The translations under genes and the position numbers were made by a program. 32,090 bases of DNA from JAVBPB01 sp031549965 (lineage in GTDB: Bacteria; Bacillota; Clostridia; Lachnospirales; Lachnospiraceae): contig JAVBPB010000085.1 in NCBI GenBank assembly GCA_031549965.1, positions 1-32,090 on the forward strand, written 5' to 3'. Positions 25,827 through 32,090 of this stretch are shown one piece after another. Each line of letters begins with the position of its first letter. The stretch's first letter is position 1. The notes under the pieces were generated by a model, which saw only the letters and a list, made by a program, of their open reading frames with translations, was not told where the DNA came from and did not search any database.

Positions 25827-27413
25827 CTATTTTCCTAATAAACCTTTACTTAATATTTTAGTCATAGGAAAACTATCAACAGCACTATCTCCGCTTATAT
25901 CCCATACCAACATTCCTCCAAGGTTTTGTTTATTTACATAATCAATTTTTGCCTGAAGTGATTTTTCGTTTTCGTATGTGTACATTTTTTTCTCACTACT
26001 ATTATATAGCCAAGCGGATTGGGTTTTGGAATCATATCCTTTTATCCAGCCAACTACTTTTTCTAATTTTTTGCATTTGTTCCAAAGAATTTCTCCCCCA
26101 TTACCACCGGCAACCTGACCCATTGGACTGTTGGTTTTTGTGTTTAAATTAACACCTGACCAACCTCTTGCATAAAATGGCGTTCCTATGTTTATTTGTT
26201 TCTTGGTAAAATATTTTAAATATATTTTTAAAATATTATCAATTGAATACTTATCTCCATAAAGAGGAGATAATGCCCCCGTTACAGATTCCCATCCACC
26301 GTGAACATCATATGACATTATATTTATATAGTCTACTACCTCTGAGATTGCTTTTAAGTCTTGGTTTTTTTCTGTAGCTAATGCATCTGATTGTTCACAT
26401 ATGGTTATTAGTTTATTTTTCCATCCGTTTTTATTAAAAGCAACTCTCATTTCAGTCAGTAATGCTGTAAAATTAGCTTTATCTGTTGAATCGCCCGGAC
26501 ATCCTCTGTCTGTTGGATCATTAGGATCTGCTTTTCTGTTGATTCCCGGATATTCCCAGTCAATATCTATGCCATCTATAAATGGATAATTTTTTATTAG
26601 ATCAATTATACTGTTTATAAAAATCTTTCTGCTATCTTTGCTGCTTGCCATGTCATGAAAGTTTTCGCTTCTTGTCCATCCACCAACCGATATCAAAACT
26701 TTTACATTCTTGTATTTTTCTTTCATAGCCATATATGTAGCAAATTCTCCTGTATATGAGATATCACTTCTTGAAAGAGTGCTTTTTGAATTTACTAATT
26801 TATAATTGCCTTTTGAATCTTTTATTAGATTACCATTACTATCTTTTTGAATCTGACACACTGTTCCATCATTTTTAACTGCATATCCCAGATTCCATTG
26901 CAAATCTGCCCATTTATCAACAGGTGCAACCTTAAAGTCTTTATTCACTGTCCAAAAGGTATGGTTTATATGGGTTAACTTATTCCATGGAATATTGTCA
27001 AGTGCCATTTTTTTGTTTGAATAAATACTCCAATTTGTATAGTACATAACAACCCTTTTGCTACTTTTTTTAGGTTCAGTTACATTTATTTTGCACTTAA
27101 GCTTTAGCTCACCCTTTTTATACTTTATTGTTGCAATAATTGTAGCCTCACCTTTTTTTATAGCTTTTACCAATCCCTTGGTATTAACAGTTACAATAGC
27201 ATTATTATTTGACTTCCACGTTATCTTAGCTCCTTTTTGTGCATCAATTACCTTTAATTGATAGGTTTTACCTTTTAGAATAGATACGTTTGAAGTATTT
27301 AGCCTTGTCTTTCCTTGTGCTGACACATCTAATATAATACTGTATACTCCAATAAATAACAAAACAATTACTATTATGATTCTGTATGGATTACTACTTT
27401 GCTTACTTTTCAT
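25827..27413 (-). CDS. Secreted GH18 glycosidase (chitinase-like) with Ig-like domain
   Basis: The 528-residue protein has an N-terminal hydrophobic segment (about 10-31) that serves as signal peptide or anchor. A bacterial Ig-like (BIG2) domain follows at about 38-112. The GH18 barrel (about 118-525) carries the catalytic DGIDIDWE motif with Asp280, Asp283, Asp285 and acid Glu287. SVGGW (242-246) and the final VWDISGD segment are also typical. It probably cleaves beta-1,4-linked N-acetylglucosamine in chitin, or in related glycans, outside the cell. AGGAGG precedes the ATG and a TTGACA promoter is upstream. Substrate is inferred from family only. Confidence 0.93.
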   Translation of the reverse strand: MKSKQSSNPYRIIIVIVLLFIGVYSIILDVSAQGKTRLNTSNVSILKGKTYQLKVIDAQKGAKITWKSNNNAIVTVNTKGLVKAIKKGEATIIATIKYKKGELKLKCKINVTEPKKSSKRVVMYYTNWSIYSNKKMALDNIPWNKLTHINHTFWTVNKDFKVAPVDKWADLQWNLGYAVKNDGTVCQIQKDSNGNLIKDSKGNYKLVNSKSTLSRSDISYTGEFATYMAMKEKYKNVKVLISVGGWTRSENFHDMASSKDSRKIFINSIIDLIKNYPFIDGIDIDWEYPGINRKADPNDPTDRGCPGDSTDKANFTALLTEMRVAFNKNGWKNKLITICEQSDALATEKNQDLKAISEVVDYINIMSYDVHGGWESVTGALSPLYGDKYSIDNILKIYLKYFTKKQINIGTPFYARGWSGVNLNTKTNSPMGQVAGGNGGEILWNKCKKLEKVVGWIKGYDSKTQSAWLYNSSEKKMYTYENEKSLQAKIDYVNKQNLGGMLVWDISGDSAVDSFPMTKILSKGLLGK

Positions 27414-27448
27414 TGTTACAATAACCTCCTAATTTTCTATGTAGATAC

Positions 27449-27477
27449 AGAATAATTATAGTTAATCTAATTGTCAA
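27449..27477 (-). promoter_or_regulatory. Promoter of the GH18 gene
   Basis: On the minus strand TTGACA (27472-27477) and TATTCT (27449-27454) are 17 nt apart, about 36 nt before the start codon. Confidence 0.6.
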
Positions 27478-27567
27478 ATATATGGCATATATTCATTCAA
27501 TTGATTCCATAATTATGTAATTGTGTGATTATTTGTATATAGTATGTATGATAAAATCTACAAATAC

Positions 27568-27611
27568 AAAAAAACAGTTTTGTATGTGTTCCTGTACAAA
27601 GCTGTTTTTTT
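27568..27611 (-). terminator. Terminator of the gpx operon
   Basis: AAAAAAACAG pairs with CTGTTTTTTT, and inside it TTTGTA pairs with TACAAA, with one T-G pair between them and a 10-nt loop. This A-rich/T-rich stem works as an intrinsic terminator on the minus strand, 21 nt after the stop of the last gpx gene. Confidence 0.85.
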
Positions 27612-27632
27612 ACCTGTATATTCTGTAAATTA

Positions 27633-28106
27633 CTATAAAATTTCAGATATCTGCTTATCTAATTTTTCTGGAGTATCTGTTGGGCTAAATCTTCCCACTA
27701 TATTTCCATTTTTGTCAACCAGAAATTTTGTAAAATTCCATTTGATATTTGCATTAAGCATTCCACCTTTTTGGGATTTTAAATATTTATATAGAGGACT
27801 TTCATTTTGACCATTTACGTCAATTTTGGCAAATTGGGGAAATGTTATTCCAAAACGGCCTGTACAAAAGGAATGAATCTCATCATCACTTCCTGGTGCC
27901 TGATGTCCAAATTGGTTACATGGAAAATCTAATATTTCAAATCCTTCTTCTCTATACTTTTCATATAAATCTTGAAGTCCATCATACTGAGGTGTAAATC
28001 CACATCCTGTAGCAGTATTTACAATAAGTAAAGTCTTACCTTTATAATCAGACATTGAAACTTCATTACCATCCATTGTTTTAATTTTTATGTCATATAT
28101 ATTCAT
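27633..28106 (-). CDS. Glutathione peroxidase family protein, short form
   Basis: The 157-residue peroxidase has the catalytic Cys35 in TATGCGFTPQ, Gln65 in FPCNQFG, and Trp123-Asn124 in KWNFTKF, the standard GPx tetrad. It has cysteine rather than selenocysteine. Bacterial enzymes of this type usually reduce peroxides with thioredoxin rather than glutathione. A second family Cys is present in FPCNQ (Cys63). It is the last gene of a three-gene unit with the TSCPD protein and a longer GPx paralogue. GGAGG lies 5-6 nt before the ATG. It lacks an insertion of about 24 residues present in the paralogue. Confidence 0.94.
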   Translation of the reverse strand: MNIYDIKIKTMDGNEVSMSDYKGKTLLIVNTATGCGFTPQYDGLQDLYEKYREEGFEILDFPCNQFGHQAPGSDDEIHSFCTGRFGITFPQFAKIDVNGQNESPLYKYLKSQKGGMLNANIKWNFTKFLVDKNGNIVGRFSPTDTPEKLDKQISEIL

Positions 28107-28138
28107 AAGTATCCTCCATTTAATATATTATATGTTTG

Positions 28139-28405
28139 CTAATTTACTGAGTTTATTGCTTCAGCTACTGCTTCTGCTACTGCTATAGCTAATTGATCCG
28201 TACAAGAAGTAGGACGCCTTCCACAAGTAATTCCACCGCATTTTTCTTTAATCTGTTCTACAGACCATCCATTAATAAGTTTTGGTATCGCTTTTAAATT
28301 TCCATTGCATCCTCCAATAAACTCAATATTAGTTACTATATTATCCTCAATATTAAATTTAATATGTGAAGAACATGTATTTTCCGTTTTGTATATATAT
28401 TCCAT
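28139..28405 (-). CDS. TSCPD domain-containing protein
   Basis: This 88-residue protein fits the small TSCPD family that resembles the C-terminal end of vitamin B12-dependent ribonucleotide reductase. The motif RPTSCTDQ is at 64-71 (Cys68), and Cys11, Cys33, Cys56 and Cys61 are also present, suggesting metal or redox function; the true role is unknown. AAGGAG precedes the ATG. It lies between two glutathione peroxidase genes in one operon, which hints at a redox link, but that is inference from neighbourhood. Confidence 0.88.
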   Translation of the reverse strand: MEYIYKTENTCSSHIKFNIEDNIVTNIEFIGGCNGNLKAIPKLINGWSVEQIKEKCGGITCGRRPTSCTDQLAIAVAEAVAEAINSVN

Positions 28406-28463
28406 AATATCTTTACTCCTTCCTTTTTATTAAATGTACATAGCCAACTCTCATAAATTGTTA

Positions 28464-29009
28464 TTATAACAAATCTTTTATTCTTTCTTCTATAATATAA
28501 ATGTCAGTTGTAGGTTCAAATCTTTCCAATACATTTCCATCTTTATCTATTAAAAATTTTGTAAAGTTCCATTTTATATCTGGATCACTTGAATAATTTG
28601 GGTTAATACCAGCTAACATATTTTCTAATACAGGAGTCAAATTATGTTCTGGGTCAAATCCTTTAAATCCCTTTTGACTTATAAGATACTTAAATAGAGG
28701 TGCTGCCTTTTCACCATTAACCTCTATCTTAGAAAATATAGGAAATGTAATTCCATATTTTGAATCACAAAAACTTACTATTTCTTCGTCAGTTCCTGGT
28801 GCCTGAAATCCAAATTGATTGCAAGGAAAATCTAAAATTTCAAAATTATCACTACCAAATTTTTCATACATATCTTGGAGTTCATCATATTGTGGCGTAA
28901 ATCCACATTCTGTAGCTGAATTAATAATTAATAATACCTTATTTTTATATTCAGAAAGTGAAACCATATCTCCTAAACTGTTTTGTACATTAAAATCATA
29001 TATATTCAT
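28464..29009 (-). CDS. Glutathione peroxidase family protein, long form
   Basis: From the ATG at 29009 the protein has 181 residues, with Cys35 in SATECGFTPQ, Gln65 in FPCNQFG and Trp147-Asn148 in KWNFTKF. It contains an insertion of about 24 residues after SQKG (about 111-137) that the downstream paralogue lacks. The start at 29009 is favoured because AAAGAGGT lies upstream; a TTG at 29030 would add 7 residues without a good site. It is the first gene of the unit and has a consensus promoter. Reduction of hydroperoxides with thioredoxin is the likely role. Confidence 0.93.
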   Translation of the reverse strand: MNIYDFNVQNSLGDMVSLSEYKNKVLLIINSATECGFTPQYDELQDMYEKFGSDNFEILDFPCNQFGFQAPGTDEEIVSFCDSKYGITFPIFSKIEVNGEKAAPLFKYLISQKGFKGFDPEHNLTPVLENMLAGINPNYSSDPDIKWNFTKFLIDKDGNVLERFEPTTDIYIIEERIKDLL

Positions 29010-29050
29010 ACCATCTACCTCTTTCTTCAATTTGTATTTTACACATTTAT

Positions 29051-29079
29051 ATTGTACAAAATTTAATTTGTTTTGTCAA
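29051..29079 (-). promoter_or_regulatory. Promoter of the gpx-TSCPD-gpx operon
   Basis: On the minus strand TTGACA (29074-29079) and TACAAT (29051-29056) are exactly 17 nt apart, with the start codon 42 nt downstream. Element C lies upstream of this promoter, outside the transcript. Confidence 0.75.
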
Positions 29080-29133
29080 TAGCTTTTTTTATTTTTTCTA
29101 TGTTTAGTTATTATTCAGTTATTATTCACAGCC

Positions 29134-29205
29134 AATGTCACTGACTTAAGGTTTTTGTCCTACGGACGGTAAATGTCGTCAACTTAAGGTTTTTTTGTAA
29201 CGAAC
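29134..29205 (+). repeat. Two imperfect direct repeats
   Basis: Two copies of a unit like AATGTCNNNNACTTAAGG, followed by TTTTT, start at 29134 and 29172, about 38 nt apart. The second runs into element C. Their origin is unclear; they could be IS ends. Confidence 0.5.
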
Positions 29206-29383
29206 GCATTGCCATTTAGATACCGCCCCCTCAAAAAACATTATAATTTATGAAAAAATCAGATAAGCCAAACATTCCAATGAGCCTATGAAAAAGCATC
29301 ATAGTCTCATTTCCATGGCTTATAATGATTTTTTCATAAATTATAATGTTTTTGTGAGGGAATATAGTTTGTAGAGGCAAAGC
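29206..29383 (+). repeat. Long-hairpin element C
   Basis: This is the third copy. The outer helix GCATTGCC (29206-29213) pairs with GGCAAAGC (29376-29383) with one mismatch. The main stem pairs 29228-29261 with 29326-29360, with one bulge. An extension ATAAGCC/GGCTTAT leads to the conserved core: AACATTCC, AATGAG (29279-29284) pairing with CTCATT (29306-29311), then TCCAT. The tip hairpin is only 5 bp (CTATG/CATAG). Its main stem is unrelated in sequence to those of elements A and B. Confidence 0.85.
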
Positions 29384-29515
29384 TGTCTTAGAATATTAAT
29401 GTAAAAATAATTTTCTAATTTTTAATAATATACTTTATTTTATTCTGAAAAAAGAGTATAATTAATAGAACCTGACAGGTCAGATTTTTTATAAACGCAT
29501 CATTTTCGTAGTAGT

Positions 29516-30606
29516 CTATAATGCGGATTTCTTATTCATATTATATTTTCGCCTGTTTCGTGTCATTTGCCACTTAAACTTTCGTCCTCGACGTATGATT
29601 GAGCGGCATTTTATTGCTGCTTCATATTTGACATAAGTAGGCATGCATAAATGTCTTGTTCTACACACACTGGTTTTATTCCTGTGAAATTTTCAATCAC
29701 AAAACTTTCTTTAATCTCATGGTATTTTGATTCAATGCCCCATCTCATAAAGTAAAGTACTTTAAAATCTTCCATAGTTAGATCTACATCAGGTATATTT
29801 GTTACTAGCACTTCATTCTCTGTTTTTGTAAGAGGAAAGCGTATTACTCTTAATTTATAGGTCTTATTTTCCCATTTATATTCAACCCAGCTATCTCCAT
29901 AAGGTGCATTAGCCACTTCTTTTAATACACCTGTTTTTTCATTTGATCTCATAAGAAAATATTCTTCACTTTTCTCTATGTAATGCCCAAGTTTCTCTTG
30001 CATTATAGCCACGATCAAATAGAATTAGACTTTTTTCATTTTTATTGCGATTTTTATTATTATAAAAATTTTGAAGCATTTCTCTTGATTGTGTTTTTTC
30101 ACCAACACTCCTATTACTAATTAAAGCTTCAACGATTAAATCATTACTAATATCATAAATCAGACTCATACGTGGCTGAGCAACTCCAGATATTTGATTT
30201 AGAGACTGTCCAAAATATTTTTTATTTTCATCAGTGTTTGGTACCTGTAGAGTGGTGCCATCAATAGCAAGTAGTAGATAACTGTGCCAAAGATTTGTAT
30301 CTTTATAGAAATGATTTACATTAGTGCTTAATTGGAAAAGCTCTTTAAAAGCACTTGATGAAATATTTTGGCGTACCTTTGAAAATGCCTGTTTTGTAAG
30401 TGAAGGCATAGTTCCATCCTTATTTGGAAAGAAATCCAATAATCCACAATTAGACGAAGTATATTAAGTATAACATAAGAAAAAAATAACTTACGCTTAC
30501 GTGTAAAAGCAGAAGATTTTAGTTTATGCTTATCAACAAAATCCTTCGAACTAATTAGAGTAAAAATTAAATCAATGAAATTTTTAAGTTTTGAAAAACA
30601 ATCCAT
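29516..30606 (-). pseudogene. IS4-like transposase, broken by frameshifts and a deletion
   Basis: The pieces form one DDE transposase in several frames. An N-terminal part (30606 to about 30455) reads into a stop. The next frame (about 30450 to 30005) carries LLLAIDGTTLQVPN with the first catalytic Asp, and LILFDRGY with the second. A third frame (about 30000 to 29611) carries FMRWGIESKYHEIK, the YREK-like signature with the catalytic Glu. A fourth frame (29620 to 29516) gives a basic tail (RRGRKFKWQ). At least two frameshifts lie near 30450 and 30000, and probably about 100 residues are missing before the tail. It follows a truncated GNAT gene, so the IS probably interrupted that gene. No clear terminal inverted repeats or target duplication were found. 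Confidence 0.85.
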
Positions 30607-30645
30607 AAAGAACCTCCAAAATATGTAGTATACAAAAGTACCTAC

Positions 30646-31044
30646 TTAATGTAATTCACAAAGCCCTACTTGTTTAGATATTATTAAAAGTTGCTTTAGC
30701 ATTTCTGTGGCATAACCTTTTTGACGCTCTGTTGGTCTGACACTATATCCGCTATTTCCAAAGTCCGCAAGAAAATCATTCAATGTATGACGCAAATCAA
30801 TAATTCCAACAATCTTTTGAGTACTATCTATTGCGAAAAAGGTATCCGTTAATACCCATTCTGGATTTACAGTTTTTTCATTAGAATTTTTAGCAATCAA
30901 TTCAAGCCATTGTTCATATGAATCTATTTTATCAAACAATTCACTTCAATTGATTGTAAATTATCCGAAATCAAAATGCTCTTTTCTATAATCAAGTGCT
31001 TCTTGTTTATGCTCTATAGTTGGTCTAACAAGTAAAATACCCAT
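30646..31044 (-). pseudogene. GNAT acetyltransferase pseudogene
   Basis: A good start (AAGGAGG before the ATG at 31044) opens MGILLVRPTIEHKQEALDYR, an N-terminal acetyltransferase segment. In the same frame come two stop codons: TAA at 30963-30961 (codon 28) and TGA at 30948-30946 (codon 33). The frame then continues uninterrupted through a GNAT core with IVGIIDLRHTLND and the acetyl-CoA-loop-like RPTERQKGYATEMLK. It ends at 30646, before the last strands of the fold, next to the IS4-like remnant. Restoring GAA and GGA at the two stops gives a continuous protein, so both look like single G-to-T changes. The gene is therefore dead twice over. Confidence 0.85.
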
Positions 31045-31131
31045 ATTTAAAATCCTCCTTAAACTCTAATCCATCTATTCATTTTTAAATTCTTAATACT
31101 TCCTCTATATACTACTCCTTCTTCTGCTTGC

Positions 31132-31665
31132 TTATTTTATACGGTCAGGTGTTATTATGGCATAGTAACAAACATCTTCATAAACACCTCGTATTTTAGC
31201 AAAATGTCTTAGTACTCCTTCCAACATTAACCCTGACTTTTCCAATACTCTGCAAGAAGCAATATTTGATTTTTGTACCAAAGCTTCAACCCTTTCGACT
31301 TTCAACTCATCGAAAGCATATTCAGTTAGTGCTTTGGAAATCTCCGTTGCATAGCCTTTTCCCCAAAAATCAGGCAAAAGGTTATAGCCAATAACACATC
31401 TATTTGCATTATAATTTAATGATAAAATTCCAGCTTCCCCGATATAAACTCTTTTAGTTTTTTCAAATAAAGCATGAAACCCTATAAAGTTATTATCATA
31501 TCGCTGTATTAATTCTTTCAGTTTTTCTTTAGATTGCAAGATGCTTTCATGGGGAATATTTGTTGAATAAGTCCAAACAAGAGTGTTGGTCATAAGTGTA
31601 TTATAATCATTTATATTATTAAATTCATATGGCTTTAAAATTAGCCCTTCTGTTTCAATAATCAT
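31132..31665 (-). CDS. GNAT family N-acetyltransferase (RimJ/RimL-like)
   Basis: The protein is 177 residues from the ATG at 31665, or 181 from an ATG at 31677. AAAAGGA abuts the first ATG, so the second is favoured although its spacing of about 12 nt is long. The acetyl-CoA binding loop is visible as FWGKGYATEIS (about 100-110), followed by the NIASCRVLEKSGLMLEGVLR block typical of the Acetyltransf_3/RimJ-RimL group. Such enzymes acetylate protein N termini, antibiotics or small amines; the substrate is unknown. It is the only apparently intact gene in the decayed region 29.5-32.1 kb. Confidence 0.9.
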   Translation of the reverse strand: MIIETEGLILKPYEFNNINDYNTLMTNTLVWTYSTNIPHESILQSKEKLKELIQRYDNNFIGFHALFEKTKRVYIGEAGILSLNYNANRCVIGYNLLPDFWGKGYATEISKALTEYAFDELKVERVEALVQKSNIASCRVLEKSGLMLEGVLRHFAKIRGVYEDVCYYAIITPDRIK

Positions 31666-31778
31666 AACGTCTACCATTCCTTTTCTCGCATTATATACAC
31701 TTTGCTGTGTATAAGATTTATCTTGTTTGTGTAGCTAAATTTTTGCTATGTATAGAATATCATAGCGATATTGCAAAA

Positions 31779-31943
31779 TCAATTACTTCTTAGTTTCAAT
31801 AAAAACAGATTTAAAATCATATATTTATCTGTGGGGGACTCTAACTTTAACAAAAGTTCCCCAAACAAATCTCTAAGATAAAAAATAATAATATCCTCTT
31901 TGGTTTCATAGTTTCTATAAAAAGCGGTACGTGATACACGAGG
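31779..31943 (-). pseudogene. TetR-family regulator remnant
   Basis: A frame of about 54 codons ends at TGA (31781-31779). It opens with RVSRTAFYRNYETKEDI, which matches the recognition helix and following helix of TetR regulators, then runs LRDLFGELL. The N-terminal part of the helix-turn-helix is missing: the frame meets a stop and then the end of an IS at about 31944. The C-terminal ligand domain is also absent. It is too short to work as a repressor and is best read as an IS-truncated gene. Confidence 0.7.
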
Positions 31944-32090
31944 TCACTGAAAAAGTCCTTTCAACATGGTAAATTAATTTTTCAGATGAATACAGTTGTA
32001 TAATTATTTAATTGTGCAGACCCATTGGTTCGGCAGATGTTTTTGTCTTTTAAAACATTGAGAGAACGTTCGATGAGGCGTTTATATTTT
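31944..32090 (-). mobile_element. End of an insertion sequence, cut by the window edge
   Basis: The boundary is marked by GGACTTTTTCAGTGACC read on the minus strand, which resembles the outer end of some IS elements. Inside it, a frame from 32089 to 31982 encodes a segment with LIERSLNVLKDKNICRTNG, which resembles the last helices of a DDE transposase, and ends at TGA. Most of the element lies beyond the window. The family cannot be named from this fragment. Confidence 0.45.

Noticed and set aside
27633..29009. Possible selenocysteine in the glutathione peroxidases
   Set aside because: The catalytic position is a normal Cys codon in both genes; no in-frame TGA is present.
29470..29483. Small palindrome ACCTGACAGGT after the IS4-like remnant
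   Set aside because: The stem is only 5 bp with a 1-nt loop, too short for a terminator, and it has no partner elsewhere that would make it an attachment site.
1..32090. CRISPR arrays, tRNA and rRNA genes
   Set aside because: No regularly spaced direct repeats with unique spacers and no tRNA cloverleaf or rRNA blocks were recognised by eye on either strand.

Overview
This is an AT-rich chromosomal window from a low-GC Gram-positive anaerobe, most likely a Clostridia member close to Lachnospiraceae. The evidence is the dgt-dnaG-rpoD cluster, a TGS-domain uridine kinase-like protein, Firmicutes-type pyruvate kinase with a C-terminal PEP-utiliser domain, strong AAGGAGG ribosome binding sites and an A-type RNase P RNA. 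Organism assignment is inference from gene content and style; no 16S gene is present.

Layout. 1-5.3 kb: an MFS exporter followed by a large hybrid sensor kinase with two solute-binding domains (one minus-strand operon). 5.4-8.0 kb: a MacB-like ABC transporter that fuses ATPase and FtsX-type permease. 8.3-9.8 kb: glycogen synthase on the plus strand, converging on an unrecognised 242-residue protein. 10.9-11.3 kb: rnpB. 11.3-12.9 kb: TGS/uridine kinase-like protein. 13.7-19.2 kb: a core operon in the order dgt, dnaG, rpoD, trmK, nif3-like (DNA precursor control, priming, housekeeping sigma factor, tRNA methylation). 19.3-20.3 kb: a PD-(D/E)XK (Rpn-like) protein with a 12-nt tandem repeat. 20.7-24.9 kb: pyruvate kinase and a class A penicillin-binding protein. 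25.2-27.4 kb: an amidase-fold protein converging on a secreted GH18 glycosidase. 27.6-29.0 kb: an operon of two glutathione peroxidases flanking a TSCPD protein. 29.5-32.1 kb: a decaying accessory region with a frameshifted IS4-like transposase, a GNAT pseudogene with two nonsense codons, an intact GNAT, a TetR remnant and the end of another IS.

The most unusual content is a family of three long-hairpin elements (12982-13173, 13471-13681, 29206-29383). Each has an outer closing helix, a conserved asymmetric internal loop, a 33-38 bp near-perfect stem whose sequence differs completely between copies, a second conserved internal loop, a short helix showing a compensatory change, and a variable terminal hairpin. 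I do not recognise this family. A second notable point is the pyruvate kinase leader, where a 9-bp hairpin lies exactly between a strong Shine-Dalgarno sequence and the start codon, so that folding would restore normal spacing.
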